Assembly (NCBI RefSeq): GCF_900105885.1
Contig: NZ_LT629780.1
Span: 2,170,001 to 2,234,000, forward strand
DNA length: 64,000 nucleotides
Reading direction: 5' to 3'
DNA from: Pseudomonas guangdongensis
GTDB taxonomy: Bacteria; Pseudomonadota; Gammaproteobacteria; Pseudomonadales; Pseudomonadaceae
Shown one piece after another: positions 52,848 through 61,974 of the stretch (position 1 is its first letter; each line of letters begins with the position of its first letter). Below the pieces are notes generated by a model, which was not told the DNA's origin, searched no databases, and was given only the letters and a program-made list of their open reading frames with translations. Made by a program: the position numbers and the translations under genes.

Positions 52848-53597
52848 ATGAAGATTCTGGTAGCTGTCAAACGAGTGGTCGACTACAACGTCAAGGTTCG
52901 CGTCAAGGCGGACCACTCCGGCGTCGACCTGGCCAACGTGAAGATGTCGATGAACCCGTTCTGCGAGATCGCCGTGGAAGAGGCGGTGCGCCTGAAGGAA
53001 AAGGGTGTCGCGACCGAGATCGTGGCCGTGTCCGTCGGCCCGGCCCAGGCCCAGGAACAGCTGCGCACCGCACTGGCCCTCGGCGCCGACCACGCCATCC
53101 TGGTCGAGTCCGCCGACGAGTTGAACTCCCTGGCCGTGGCCAAGCTGCTCAAGGCCGTGGTCGACCGTGAACAGCCGCAGCTGATCATCACCGGCAAGCA
53201 GGCCATCGACAGCGACAACAACCAGACCGGGCAGATGCTCGCCGCGCTGACCGGCTTCGCCCAGGGCACCTTCGCCTCCAAGGTGGAAGTCGCCGGCGAC
53301 AAGGTCAACGTCACCCGCGAGATCGACGGCGGCCTGCAGACCGTGGCCCTCAAACTGCCGGCCATCGTCACCACCGACCTGCGCCTCAACGAGCCGCGCT
53401 ACGCCTCCCTGCCCAACATCATGAAGGCCAAGAAGAAGCCGCTCGACGTGCTGACGCCCGAGGCCCTCGGCGTGTCCACCGCCTCCACCGTGAAGACCCT
53501 CAAGGTCGAGGCGCCGGCCACCCGCAGCGCCGGCATCAAGGTCGGCTCGGTGGCCGAGCTGGTCGAGAAACTGAAGAACGAAGCGAAGGTGATCTGA
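52848..53597 (+). CDS. etfB: Electron transfer flavoprotein beta subunit
   Basis: 249 residues, [23 protein letters not shown]-binding subunit of the ETF heterodimer. The recognition-loop region ...[18 protein letters not shown] near 190 binds partner dehydrogenases. Overlaps etfA by one base (TGATG). Confidence 0.97.
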   Translation: MKILVAVKRVVDYNVKVRVKADHSGVDLANVKMSMNPFCEIAVEEAVRLKEKGVATEIVAVSVGPAQAQEQLRTALALGADHAILVESADELNSLAVAKLLKAVVDREQPQLIITGKQAIDSDNNQTGQMLAALTGFAQGTFASKVEVAGDKVNVTREIDGGLQTVALKLPAIVTTDLRLNEPRYASLPNIMKAKKKPLDVLTPEALGVSTASTVKTLKVEAPATRSAGIKVGSVAELVEKLKNEAKVI

Positions 53598-54526
53598 TGG
53601 CAATCCTGGTACTCGCCGAGCACAACAACGCAGCCCTGGGCGCTGCGACCCTGAACACCCTGGCCGCAGCCCAGCAGATCGGCGGCGACATCCATGTGCT
53701 GGTCGCCGGCAGCGCCTGCGCCGCCGTTGCCGAAGCCGCCGCCCAGGTGGCCGGTGTCGCCAAGGTGCTGGTCGCCGACAGCGCCGCCTTCGCCCACCAG
53801 CTGCCGGAAAACGTCGCCCCGCTGCTGGCCGAGCTGGGCAAGGGCTACGGCCATGTGCTGGCCGCCGCCACCACCACCGGCAAGAACGTGCTGCCGCGCG
53901 TTGCCGCGCTGCTGGACGTCGACCAGATCTCCGAGATCGTCAAGGTCGAGAGCGCCGACACCTTCCAGCGCCCGATCTATGCCGGCAACGCCATCGCCAC
54001 CGTGCAGTCCAGCGCGGCGATCAAGGTGATCACCGTGCGCGGCACCGGCTTCGATGCCGTGGCAGCCGAAGGCGGCAATGCACCGATCGAAGCGGTGAGC
54101 GGCGGCAGCGATGCCGGCATCTCCGCCTTCGTCGGCGAAGAGCTGGCCAAGTCCGAGCGTCCCGAGCTGACCGCCGCCAAGGTGGTGGTCTCCGGCGGTC
54201 GCGGCATGCAGAACGGCGAGAACTTCGCGCTGCTCTACAAGCTGGCCGACAAGCTGGGCGCCGCGGTCGGTGCCTCGCGCGCGGCGGTGGACGCCGGCTT
54301 CGTGCCCAACGACATGCAGGTCGGCCAGACCGGCAAGATCGTCGCGCCCGAGCTGTACATCGCCGTCGGCATCAGCGGCGCGATCCAGCACCTGGCCGGC
54401 ATGAAGGACTCCAAGGTGATCGTGGCGATCAACAAGGACGAGGAGGCGCCGATCTTCCAGGTCGCCGACTACGGCCTGGTCGCCGACCTGTTCGACGTGC
54501 TGCCGGAGCTGGAGAAAGCCCTCTGA
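53597..54526 (+). CDS. etfA: Electron transfer flavoprotein alpha subunit
   Basis: 309 residues. FAD-binding C-terminal domain with [14 protein letters not shown] near 197, [35 protein letters not shown] and the terminal [15 protein letters not shown]. Accepts electrons from acyl-CoA dehydrogenases and delivers them to ETF-QO. Co-transcribed with etfB and ended by a strong terminator. Confidence 0.97.
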   Translation: MAILVLAEHNNAALGAATLNTLAAAQQIGGDIHVLVAGSACAAVAEAAAQVAGVAKVLVADSAAFAHQLPENVAPLLAELGKGYGHVLAAATTTGKNVLPRVAALLDVDQISEIVKVESADTFQRPIYAGNAIATVQSSAAIKVITVRGTGFDAVAAEGGNAPIEAVSGGSDAGISAFVGEELAKSERPELTAAKVVVSGGRGMQNGENFALLYKLADKLGAAVGASRAAVDAGFVPNDMQVGQTGKIVAPELYIAVGISGAIQHLAGMKDSKVIVAINKDEEAPIFQVADYGLVADLFDVLPELEKAL

Positions 54527-54543
54527 GGGTTTGAGGCTCGACG

Positions 54544-54571
54544 AAAAACCCGCTCATCCGAGCGGGTTTTT
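54544..54571. terminator. Bidirectional terminator after etfA
   Basis: AAAAACCCGCTC-ATCC-GAGCGGGTTTTT: a 12-bp stem with T-runs on both strands. Confidence 0.94.
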
Positions 54572-54654
54572 CATATCGACGGGCGTCGGTCGCCATGACG
54601 CCTGCGGTTACACTGGCGGCGGTCCGTTGCCGTCTGCCGAGCGCGAGGTTATCC

Positions 54655-55470
54655 ATGTCCACCCGAGCAATCCTGGCCCATCTGGGGCTGGCCCTGCTGC
54701 TGTTGCCCGTCGCCCAGGGGGCGCTGGCCGCCGGCAAGTGCGAGCGCCTGGTCGCCACCGGTCATCCCGACCAGCCGCCCTATCTGTGGCGCGACCCGCA
54801 GCAGCCCAAGCAGTTGATCGGCGCCAGCGCCGACCTGCTCAAGGCGCTGGGCAAGGAGCTGGGCGTGCGCATCGACGTGCTGCACAGCGGCTCGCGAGCG
54901 GCCGCCGAGGGCGCCGCCCGCAGCGGGCGGGTCGATCTGCTGGCCGGCAGCTACCTGAGCGTCGAGGCGCTGGAGCAATTCGACTTCATTCATCCGGCCT
55001 ACCTGGAGGTGCCGGTACAGGTCTGGAGCCTGGCCGACAAGGCGCCGCTGTTCACCCGCCTGGACGATCTGGCGCGGCATCGCGGCGCGTTGCTCGGCGC
55101 CGGCGACTATCCGCCGGCGCTGCGCAGCCAGCTCGAACAGGGGCTGGCTCTGCGCCCGGCCACCGAGCCGGCGACGGCCCTGCAGCAGTTGCGCCAGGGC
55201 CGCCTCGACTTCCTGGTGATCGAGCGCCAGGCCGGTCTGGCGCTGCTGCAGCGCGCCGGCGCAGCGGGCGAGGTGCAGGCCCTGAGGCCGGAGCTGGGCA
55301 GCGAGCCGCTGTACCTGGCGCTGTCGCACAACTCGGCCTGCAACGACCCCTGGCTGCGCGGGCAGTTGGCGAAGAAACTGACCGAATTCCGCGCCGCCGG
55401 CCTGCCCGAGCAGTTGCTGCAGCGCAATCTGGCGGCGTGGCAGGCCCAGCAGGGCCAGGGCACGCCTTGA
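54655..55470 (+). CDS. Periplasmic substrate-binding protein (family 3-like), orphan
   Basis: 271 residues from ATG 54655 with GAGG upstream. Signal peptide MSTRAILAHLGLALLLLPVA, then GALAAGKCERL. The remainder fits a type II periplasmic binding fold (RLVATGHPDQPPYLWRDPQQ; RVDLLAGSYLSVEALEQFDF; a second lobe with LQQLRQGRLDFLVIERQAGL). Two cysteines (KCERL, SACNDPW) may pair. No ABC permease or ATPase is nearby, so it is not obviously a transport receptor. First gene of an envelope cluster; the next gene begins 14 bases on. Confidence 0.83.
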   Translation: MSTRAILAHLGLALLLLPVAQGALAAGKCERLVATGHPDQPPYLWRDPQQPKQLIGASADLLKALGKELGVRIDVLHSGSRAAAEGAARSGRVDLLAGSYLSVEALEQFDFIHPAYLEVPVQVWSLADKAPLFTRLDDLARHRGALLGAGDYPPALRSQLEQGLALRPATEPATALQQLRQGRLDFLVIERQAGLALLQRAGAAGEVQALRPELGSEPLYLALSHNSACNDPWLRGQLAKKLTEFRAAGLPEQLLQRNLAAWQAQQGQGTP

Positions 55471-55484
55471 CACGAGATACCCGT

Positions 55485-55832
55485 ATGATCAGACACACCA
55501 TGGCCCTGCTGGCCGCGCTGCTGCTCGGCGCCTGCGCCAGCGATCCGGCGCCCAGCCAGCAGATGCGCCTGAGCGAGCAGGCGCTGGAGCAGGCACGCAG
55601 CGTCGTCGGCGCGGACGCGGCGGCGTTGGAGGCGGCGACTGCCGGGCTGGCGGCGGCGCAGGACGCCTACGCCCGCGAAGACTACCGCGCCGCGCGGATG
55701 CTGGCCGAGCGCGCTGAACTGGACGCCCGGCTGGTCGAGGCGCAGGCGCTGACCGGCAAGAGCCGCAGTCAGCTGGCAGAACTGCGCAGCCGCATCGCCG
55801 GGCTGCGCCAGCAACTGGGGGAGTTGCCGTGA
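55485..55832 (+). CDS. DUF4398 lipoprotein
   Basis: 115 residues from ATG 55485. Signal peptide with lipobox LLLGAC (cysteine about 18). The mature part is a helical, coiled-coil-like DUF4398 domain (Q/A/E-rich, ending LAELRSRIAGLRQQLGELP). The residues after the lipidated cysteine (ASDPA) do not put Asp at +2, so outer-membrane sorting is expected under the classical rule. Overlaps the next gene by 4 bases (GTGA). Function unknown. Confidence 0.85.
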   Translation: MIRHTMALLAALLLGACASDPAPSQQMRLSEQALEQARSVVGADAAALEAATAGLAAAQDAYAREDYRAARMLAERAELDARLVEAQALTGKSRSQLAELRSRIAGLRQQLGELP

Positions 55833-56635
55833 AGGGTTGGAGCCTATCGCTGCTGTGCGGGCTGGCGCTGCTGGGCGGGTGCGCCGCGCAGCAGGAGGCG
55901 CGTCAGGCGCTCGACCAGGCGCGCAGCGGTTTCCGCGCCCTGGAAAGCGAGCACGGCGTGCTGGCCGGGGCGCCGAAGGACGTGGCGCGTGCCGGCGAGT
56001 CGCTGGCCCGTGCCGAGCGGCTGGCCGATTTCTGGGGCAGCGACGAGGATGTCGCGCACTATGCCTACCTGAGCCAGCGCTATGCCGACATTGCCCGCGA
56101 ACACGCCGCCCAGGCGCGCGAGCAGCAGGAGATCGTCCGCCTGCAGCTGGAGTTCGAGCGCCTGCAGCTGGCCCTGCGCGAAGTGCGCCTGGAGGATGTC
56201 CGCCAGCAGAACCGCTGGCTCGAAGAGGAGCTGGTCAGTCTGGCCACCGCCGAGACCGAGCGCGGCCTGGTGGTGACCCTGGGTGATGTGCTGTTCGATG
56301 CCGGGAGTGCCGACCTGCGCGCCAATGCCAGCCGCACCACCCTCAAGCTGTTCCGCTTCCTGCAGCTCAATCCGCAGCGGCGCATCCGCATCGAGGGCTA
56401 TACCGACAACCTCGGTCGCGCCGAGGAAAATCTGCGCCTGTCGCGGGCCCGCGCCCAGGCGGTGGCCGACACCCTGATCGAGCTGGGCACCGCGGCGGCG
56501 CGCATCGAGGTGCAGGGCTATGGCGAGGCCTTCCCGGTAGCCGCCAACGCCTCCTCGCGGGGGCGGGCGCAGAATCGCCGGGTGGAAATCGTCTTCTCCG
56601 ATGCGCAGGGGCAACTCGGCCCGCTGCGCCAGTAA
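55829..56635 (+). CDS. DUF4398-OmpA lipoprotein
   Basis: 268 residues from GTG 55829. Lipobox LLGGC (cysteine about 18), DUF4398-like helical region (about 20-140) and a C-terminal OmpA/MotB domain (about 145-260) with IEGYTDNLGRAEENLRLSRA and the peptidoglycan-binding arginine region GRAQNRRVEIVF. It would tie the outer membrane to peptidoglycan. The shared DUF4398 region suggests it forms a complex with the preceding lipoprotein. Confidence 0.9.
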   Translation: MKGWSLSLLCGLALLGGCAAQQEARQALDQARSGFRALESEHGVLAGAPKDVARAGESLARAERLADFWGSDEDVAHYAYLSQRYADIAREHAAQAREQQEIVRLQLEFERLQLALREVRLEDVRQQNRWLEEELVSLATAETERGLVVTLGDVLFDAGSADLRANASRTTLKLFRFLQLNPQRRIRIEGYTDNLGRAEENLRLSRARAQAVADTLIELGTAAARIEVQGYGEAFPVAANASSRGRAQNRRVEIVFSDAQGQLGPLRQ

Positions 56636-56702
56636 CCGGTCCGTGCCGGTCGAGCTGCGGCTTCGCTGCCAGGCCGGCGGCGGAGCCTGCGATGAGGTGA
56701 GG

Positions 56703-57272
56703 ATGTCCGCATACCTGCGTTGCGGCGTGCTGCTGCTGGCTGTGCTGCTGGGCGCCTGCGAGGGCGAGCGTCCGGAGCCGGCGCCGCGTTCCGCGCCCGC
56801 TCCGACGGCCCCCGAGCAGCCGGCGCCGCCGTTGCCGGCCGAGCCGCCCGCCGAGTCGCCCGCCGCCCGCGAGGAGGTGCCGGCGTTGCCCGAAACGCGC
56901 CCCAAGGCGCCGGCAGACCGCTCGGCGGAGACCCCGGCGGCGCCTGCCGAGCCGGTGCCCGCGCCGGCCAGCGTGGCGCGTCCGGCGCCGCGTCCAGCCG
57001 CTGAGCGACCCGCGGCGCCACCGCCGACTGCCGTGCCGGCGGCGCCGCTGGATCTCAGCGTGCCGCGCGAACTGGTCGAGAACTTCCAGCTGAGCGACCC
57101 GCTGCCGCCGGCGCCGGCCTTGCTGCCACCGCTGTTCGCGCCACAGCCGGAGACGCCCCAGGCCTTCGAGCTGGGCGGGCGGCTGATCACCAGCGAGCGG
57201 GCGGACGACGAGGATTCCGGCTCCTGGCATGGCGTCGAGGGCGCCGAGCTGCAACTGCGCTTCCGGCGCTGA
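56703..57272 (+). CDS. Proline-rich putative lipoprotein
   Basis: 189 residues from ATG 56703, preceded by GAGGTGAG. Lipobox LLGAC (cysteine about 17), then a Pro/Ala/Glu-rich linker (about 20-115) and a short C-terminal conserved-looking part (LDLSVPRELVENFQLSDPLP; ends GAELQLRFRR). The linker could span the periplasm. It is often mis-annotated as a translation factor because of low complexity. No known domain. Last of four same-strand envelope genes. Confidence 0.75.
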   Translation: MSAYLRCGVLLLAVLLGACEGERPEPAPRSAPAPTAPEQPAPPLPAEPPAESPAAREEVPALPETRPKAPADRSAETPAAPAEPVPAPASVARPAPRPAAERPAAPPPTAVPAAPLDLSVPRELVENFQLSDPLPPAPALLPPLFAPQPETPQAFELGGRLITSERADDEDSGSWHGVEGAELQLRFRR

Positions 57273-57281
57273 GGCGGCGGA

Positions 57282-57461
57282 TCACTCGTCCTCGCCGTCG
57301 TCGAGGCGCTTCTTGGCGTCCAGTTCGGCATTGCGCTCGCGCATGCGCTGCAGCTCTTCCTCGCTGAGCGGCATCTTGTTGGCGCTGTCGCGCAGCAGCA
57401 GCAGGCTGCCGGCCACCGAGCCGAAGGCCAGGGCCAGGAACAGCCAGGCAAACCAGGGCAT
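57282..57461 (-). CDS. DUF2897 small membrane protein
   Basis: 59 residues from ATG 57461 with AGGAGGAG upstream, one of the clearest ribosome sites in the window. One membrane helix (about 3-22, MPWFAWLFLALAFGSVAGSL), then a charged tail (SEEELQRMRERNAELDAKKR). Matches the DUF2897 family found next to pyrF in pseudomonads. The longer frame from 57593 is rejected. Function unknown. Confidence 0.85.
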   Translation of the reverse strand: MPWFAWLFLALAFGSVAGSLLLLRDSANKMPLSEEELQRMRERNAELDAKKRLDDGEDE

Positions 57462-57684
57462 GGTCTTCTCCTCCTGATGGGTCGATGCCCTCACCATAAC
57501 CCTGTGCGGCGCGGCTGTCTGCTCGCCGCTGGCCGGTGCGGCGGGGCGCGACCTCGGGGCTGGCGGCGCGGCGCTGCTCCGGGGCCCCGACAAGGGGGCC
57601 GTTGCGGGCTCGTCGGCGCGTTGCCCCGGAGCGCGCCGGCAACTGCGTTACAATGCGCCGGTTTCTGCCTACAGAGAGCCTGTC

Positions 57685-58383
57685 ATGTCCTGCCAGACCC
57701 CGATCATCGTTGCCCTCGACTTCCCCAGCCGCGACGCCGCGCTGGACCTGGCCGCCCGTCTCGACCCGGCGCTGTGCCGGGTCAAGGTCGGCAAGGAGCT
57801 GTTCACCCGCTGCGGCCCGGCCATCGTCGAAACCCTGCAGGCGCAGGGCTTCGAGGTGTTCCTCGACCTGAAATTCCACGATATCCCCAACACCACGGCG
57901 ATGGCGGTCAAGGCGGCGGCCGAGCTGGGCGTGTGGATGGTCAATGTGCATTGCTCCGGCGGCCTGCGGATGATGGCCGCCTGCCGCGAGACCCTGGACA
58001 CACTGAACGGGCCGAAGCCGCTGCTGATCGGCGTCACCGTGCTGACCAGCATGGAGCGCAGCGATCTGGCCGGCATCGGCCTGGATGTCGAGCCGCAGGC
58101 GCAGGTGCTGCGCCTGGCCGGCCTGGCCGCCGAGGCCGGCCTCGACGGGCTGGTCTGCTCGGCCCAGGAAGCGCCGGCGCTGAAAGCCGTGCAGCCGCAG
58201 CTGCAACTGGTCACCCCGGGCATCCGTCCGGCCGGTAGCGCCCAGGACGACCAGCGGCGCATCCTCACTCCGCGGCAGGCGCTGGACGTCGGTTCCGACT
58301 ATCTGGTGATCGGCCGGCCGATCAGCCAGGCCGCCGATCCGGCCGCGGCCCTCGCCGCGGTGGTCGCCGAACTGCGCGGCTGA
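57685..58383 (+). CDS. pyrF: Orotidine 5'-phosphate decarboxylase
   Basis: 232 residues. Last step of UMP synthesis. Motifs: [14 protein letters not shown] (substrate aspartate), the catalytic [10 protein letters not shown] (about 60-69), TVLTSM near 118 and VTPGIRP near 178. A TACAAT at 57649-57654 may be its -10. The 223-base gap to DUF2897 holds no other gene that I can see. Confidence 0.97.
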   Translation: MSCQTPIIVALDFPSRDAALDLAARLDPALCRVKVGKELFTRCGPAIVETLQAQGFEVFLDLKFHDIPNTTAMAVKAAAELGVWMVNVHCSGGLRMMAACRETLDTLNGPKPLLIGVTVLTSMERSDLAGIGLDVEPQAQVLRLAGLAAEAGLDGLVCSAQEAPALKAVQPQLQLVTPGIRPAGSAQDDQRRILTPRQALDVGSDYLVIGRPISQAADPAAALAAVVAELRG

Positions 58384-58394
58384 GGCGCGCGGCG

Positions 58395-59078
58395 ATGGCC
58401 GGGCACAATCCCTACGCGCCGCCGCGCGCGCCGCTGATCGAGGTGCCCCTGCCGGCGGCGTTCGTCGCCGGCGACTGGGCGCCCGGCCAGTTGCGGGTGC
58501 TCGGCGCGCTGGCGCTGGGTTGTCTGTTCGGTGTGCTGGCGCTGCTGGCCCAGGGCATCTGGGCGGCGCTGAACCCGCAGCACCCGGCGCTGCCCTGGGC
58601 CTACCTGCTCGGCCTTCTGCTGGCGCTGCTCTGGGGCTATCTGCTGCTGCGCCTGAAGGGGCTGCTCGGCGACCGCTTCGCGGCTCGCGGGCTGGGCTGG
58701 CCGGTGGGCGTCCAGCTGTTCGCCGGGCTGCTGCTCAGCGGCCTCGCCGCACTGGGCGAGGCGCCGGCGCTGGCGCACCCCGGCGCGCTGGAGCTGGGCT
58801 ATTTCGCCCTGTGCGTGGCGCTGGGGCTGAGCCAGGCCTGGTTCGCCCTCGGCCTGCGGCGCATCCGCCAGGCCTGGACGGCGCTGCGGCTGTTCGCCTT
58901 CCTGCTGTTCGCCGGCGGCATCCTCTGCGCCAGCGTGGTGCTGCTGGTGCCGGCGCTGCTGCTCGGCATGCTGGCCTGTCTGGCGCTGGCGCGGGTGTTC
59001 TTCGCCGCGGCGGCCGAGCTGCAGGGCGCGCCGGGCCGCTCCGGAGAGCAGCCCGGGCGGGTCAGCCGATCAGGCTGA
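58395..59078 (+). CDS. Polytopic membrane protein of unknown function
   Basis: 227 residues, about six hydrophobic helices (35-58, 68-88, 101-120, 130-152, 161-182, 184-204). It starts [17 protein letters not shown]; an NPYAPP-type N-terminal motif is recurrent in small proteobacterial membrane proteins of unknown function. It begins 11 bases after pyrF, so probably shares its transcript. The 3' end overlaps the convergent folE gene by 17 bases. Confidence 0.7.
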   Translation: MAGHNPYAPPRAPLIEVPLPAAFVAGDWAPGQLRVLGALALGCLFGVLALLAQGIWAALNPQHPALPWAYLLGLLLALLWGYLLLRLKGLLGDRFAARGLGWPVGVQLFAGLLLSGLAALGEAPALAHPGALELGYFALCVALGLSQAWFALGLRRIRQAWTALRLFAFLLFAGGILCASVVLLVPALLLGMLACLALARVFFAAAAELQGAPGRSGEQPGRVSRSG

Positions 59079-59607
59079 GGAACTCGCCGCGGGTGGCCGG
59101 ATTGGCGCGGAACTCGCCGAGCATCACCGAGGTGACCATCGCCGAGTTCTGCTTCTCCACGCCGCGCATCATCATGCACATGTGCTGCGCCTCGATCACC
59201 ACCGCGACGCCCAGGGCGCCGGTGACCTGCTCGATGGCTTCGGCGATCTGCCGCGACAGGTTCTCCTGGATCTGCAGGCGCCGCGCGTACATGTCGACGA
59301 TCCGCGCCACCTTGGACAGACCGAGCACCTTGCCGTTGGGGATGTAGGCCACGTGGGCCTTGCCGATGAACGGCAGCAGGTGGTGCTCGCACAGCGAGTA
59401 CAGCTCGATGTCCCGGACCACCACCATTTCGCTGTTGTCGGAGCTGAACAGGGCGCCGTTGGTGACTTCCTCCAGGCTCTGCGCGTAGCCGCGGCAGAGG
59501 TACTGCATGGCCTTGGCGGCGCGCTTGGGCGTGTCGCGCAGGCCTTCGCGGTTCACGTCTTCGCCGAGCAGGCCGAGGATTTCGGTGTAGTGCTGTTCCA
59601 GGGACAT
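59062..59607 (-). CDS. folE: GTP cyclohydrolase I
   Basis: 181 residues from ATG 59607 ([20 protein letters not shown]). First step of tetrahydrofolate synthesis. Zinc ligands and active site: [20 protein letters not shown] near 72-91 and the third zinc cysteine in [12 protein letters not shown] near 145. Not of the zinc-independent FolE2 (COG1469) family. The longer frame from 59721 is rejected. Convergent overlap of 17 bases with the membrane protein. Confidence 0.96.
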   Translation of the reverse strand: MSLEQHYTEILGLLGEDVNREGLRDTPKRAAKAMQYLCRGYAQSLEEVTNGALFSSDNSEMVVVRDIELYSLCEHHLLPFIGKAHVAYIPNGKVLGLSKVARIVDMYARRLQIQENLSRQIAEAIEQVTGALGVAVVIEAQHMCMMMRGVEKQNSAMVTSVMLGEFRANPATRGEFLSLIG

Positions 59608-59730
59608 GGGGTTTCCTGTGGTTGGACAAAGGCGCGCAGGGTAGGGGGCCGTCCGGCCGCTGGCAAGTGCGCGGCGGTCGGCGGATGAGCCGTGTGCAGG
59701 GCGAAGATGCGCGCGGCTCATCGCTGCGGG

Positions 59731-60291
59731 CTATTCGTCGCGCCCTTCGAGCATGGTGCGCTTGAGCAGCACGTAGACCGCGCCGGTGCCGCCATGCTTG
59801 GCCAGGCAGGAGGTGAAGCCGAGCACCTGCGGGTGCTGGCGCAGCCAGGTGTTGACGTGGCTCTTGACCATCGGCCGGCGGCCGTCGATGCGCGCCGCCT
59901 TGCCGTGGGTGACGCGCACGCAGCGCACCTCGAAGCGCGCCGCCTCGGCGAGGAAGTCCCACAGGGTGGCGCGTGCCGTCTCCACGTTCATGCCGTGCAG
60001 GTCGAGGCTGCCCTCGAAGGCGATCTGCCCGGCCTTGAGCTTGCGCATCTGGCCTTCCTGCACGCCGTCGCGCGCCCAGTACAGCTCGTCCTCGGCGCCG
60101 ACGTCGATGACGAACAGGTCGGACAGACCGTCGACCGTGGTGGTCTGCTGGGTGAGGATGGCGTTCTGCTGGCGCTGGGCGAGCTGCTGGCGGTCGGCCT
60201 TGGGCTTGCCGGTGTCGGCGCGCGCCTCGACCCGGATGCGCTTGACTCCGCGCATCTCGTTCTGAAACAGGGAAAAATCGTCGTCTTGCAT
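59731..60291 (-). CDS. Smr-domain protein (SmrA-like)
   Basis: 186 residues from ATG 60291. C-terminal Smr (MutS2-related) domain: LDLHGMNVETARATLWDFL near 95, VTHGKAAR near 126 and FTSCLAKHGGTGAVYVLLKR at the end. Smr domains nick or bind nucleic acids, and E. coli SmrA is a DNA endonuclease. The N-terminal part is charged. An alternative ATG lies five codons upstream (60306). Confidence 0.9.
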   Translation of the reverse strand: MQDDDFSLFQNEMRGVKRIRVEARADTGKPKADRQQLAQRQQNAILTQQTTTVDGLSDLFVIDVGAEDELYWARDGVQEGQMRKLKAGQIAFEGSLDLHGMNVETARATLWDFLAEAARFEVRCVRVTHGKAARIDGRRPMVKSHVNTWLRQHPQVLGFTSCLAKHGGTGAVYVLLKRTMLEGRDE

Positions 60292-60357
60292 GCTGGCTCT
60301 CCGCAACAGGCGCGCATTTTAGCGGAACTTGGCGCCTGTGCGGATGCCGCCCCGGGC

Positions 60358-60957
60358 TCAGGCGTCGAGGTCGGCGGCCTCGGCGACCACGCAGGCGAAC
60401 AGGTCGGCCAGCGCCGCCAGCTCCATGCGGTGCAGGCTGGCGGCGTCCACCACGGCGCCGTCGATGCCCGGCAGGTCGCGGGTCGCGCAGGCGGCAGCGA
60501 CCACCGTGCTGCGGTAGCCGAGGTCCTTGGCGGCGCGCACCGTGGCGCTCACGCACATGTGGGTCATGAAGCCGACCACCACCAGTTCCTCGCGGCCCAG
60601 TCCACGCAGCACGGCGTCCAGCTCGCTGTGGGCGAAGGCGTTGGGCAGCGGCTTGTCGACCACCGCTTCGCCGGGCAGCGGGGCCAGTTCCTCGAGGATC
60701 GCGCCGCGCGGCCCCTGGGGATCGAACAGGTAGCCGGGCACGCCGATGTGGCGCACGTGCACCACCGGGGCGCCGGCGGCCCGCGCCGCCTCCAGCAGGC
60801 GGTGGATCTGCGCGGCGGCCGGCTCGATGCCCGGCAGGCGCAGGTCGCCGCTGCGGTATTCGTTCTGCGCGTCGATGATCAGCAGGGTGGCGTCGGCCAG
60901 GCGGGCGGCCGGATGGGCGCTGCCGGTGAGCTGGAACAGGGTGTGCGGGAGGTTCAT
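60358..60957 (-). CDS. Isochorismatase-like cysteine hydrolase
   Basis: 199 residues from ATG 60957 with GGGAGG upstream. Catalytic triad residues: Asp in LLIIDAQNEYRSG near 30, Lys in VVDKPLPNAF near 100 and Cys in FMTHMCVSATVRAA near 135. The family includes nicotinamidase and N-carbamoyl hydrolases; the substrate is unknown. A divergent LysR gene 102 bases away probably controls it. The huge frame to 63354 is a shadow on the nhaD strand. Confidence 0.9.
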   Translation of the reverse strand: MNLPHTLFQLTGSAHPAARLADATLLIIDAQNEYRSGDLRLPGIEPAAAQIHRLLEAARAAGAPVVHVRHIGVPGYLFDPQGPRGAILEELAPLPGEAVVDKPLPNAFAHSELDAVLRGLGREELVVVGFMTHMCVSATVRAAKDLGYRSTVVAAACATRDLPGIDGAVVDAASLHRMELAALADLFACVVAEAADLDA

Positions 60958-61059
60958 CTGCGACTCCGGAAGGATGGGTTCGCGACCATTGTGTACGCGC
61001 CGCCGGCCGGCCAGAACACCTATCCTTGCCGCCCCGGAATGCAATTTTGCAGGGCTGCG

Positions 61060-61974
61060 ATGAGCTTCGACTGGAACGACATACCCCTGCTGCTGGCGCT
61101 GGCCCGGCAGGGCACCCTGGCGGCGACGGCGCGCGAACTGGGGATCAACCCGACCACCGTCGGCCGGCGCCTGCAGGGCGCCGAGCAGGCGCTGCAGGCG
61201 CGGCTGTTCCTGCGCGAGAACGGCCGCTACCGGCCAACGAGCGCCGGCGCGGTGCTGATCGAGCGGGCGGCGGCGCTGCAGGGCGACGTGCGCGGCATGC
61301 TCAGTGCCGCCCGCGAGGAGGATCGCCGGGTGGCCGGCACGGTGCGCCTGACGTCGGTGGAGTTCCTCATCGCCCACTGGCTGGTGCCGCAGTTGCCGGA
61401 TCTGCGCGCCCTGCATCCGGGGCTGGACCTGCAGCTGATCGGCGACAACCGCGACCTGTCCTTCACCCGTCACGAAGCCGATCTGGCCCTGCGCCTGGCC
61501 CGGCCGCAGCAGGACGCCGCGCTGGTGATGCGCAAGGTCGGCGAGCTGGGCTATGCGGTGTATGCCGCGGCGGAGCTGGGCGTAGCGGCGGGGGCGTCCT
61601 GGCAGGAATGGCCCTGGCTGGGCTACGACGACAGCCTGGGCCATCTGCCCGAGGCGCGCTGGCTGCGCCAGCAGTGCCCGGCGGCGGATGTCCGTCTGCG
61701 GGTGACGGCGCTGACCTCGTTGCAGCGCGCCTGCCAGGCCGGTCTCGGTCTGGCCCTGCTGCCTTGCCTGTTGGGCGAGGCGGGCGGCCTGCAGCGCTGC
61801 TCGCCGGTGCTGCTGCACCGCGAGCTGTGGCTGCTCTGCCATCGCGACCTGCGCCGCACCCTGCGTTTTCGCGCCCTGGCCGATTGGCTGGCCGCGCGTC
61901 TGCAGGCGGACGCCGGACGTCTGGCGGGGGTGTCGGCCGGCGGCGCGCGGCAGCCGGCCGGAGCGGCTCAGTAG
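61060..61974 (+). CDS. LysR-family transcriptional regulator
   Basis: 304 residues from ATG 61060. N-terminal winged helix (about 1-65: DWNDIPLLLALARQGTLAAT, then ARELGINPTTVGRRL) and a periplasmic-binding-type effector domain. The ATVGRR variant and length fit the divergent LysR type that controls one neighbour, here the cysteine hydrolase. The 102-base intergenic region would hold the operator, but I could not pick a clear T-N11-A site. Convergent overlap of 7 bases with nhaD. Confidence 0.9.
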   Translation: MSFDWNDIPLLLALARQGTLAATARELGINPTTVGRRLQGAEQALQARLFLRENGRYRPTSAGAVLIERAAALQGDVRGMLSAAREEDRRVAGTVRLTSVEFLIAHWLVPQLPDLRALHPGLDLQLIGDNRDLSFTRHEADLALRLARPQQDAALVMRKVGELGYAVYAAAELGVAAGASWQEWPWLGYDDSLGHLPEARWLRQQCPAADVRLRVTALTSLQRACQAGLGLALLPCLLGEAGGLQRCSPVLLHRELWLLCHRDLRRTLRFRALADWLAARLQADAGRLAGVSAGGARQPAGAAQ

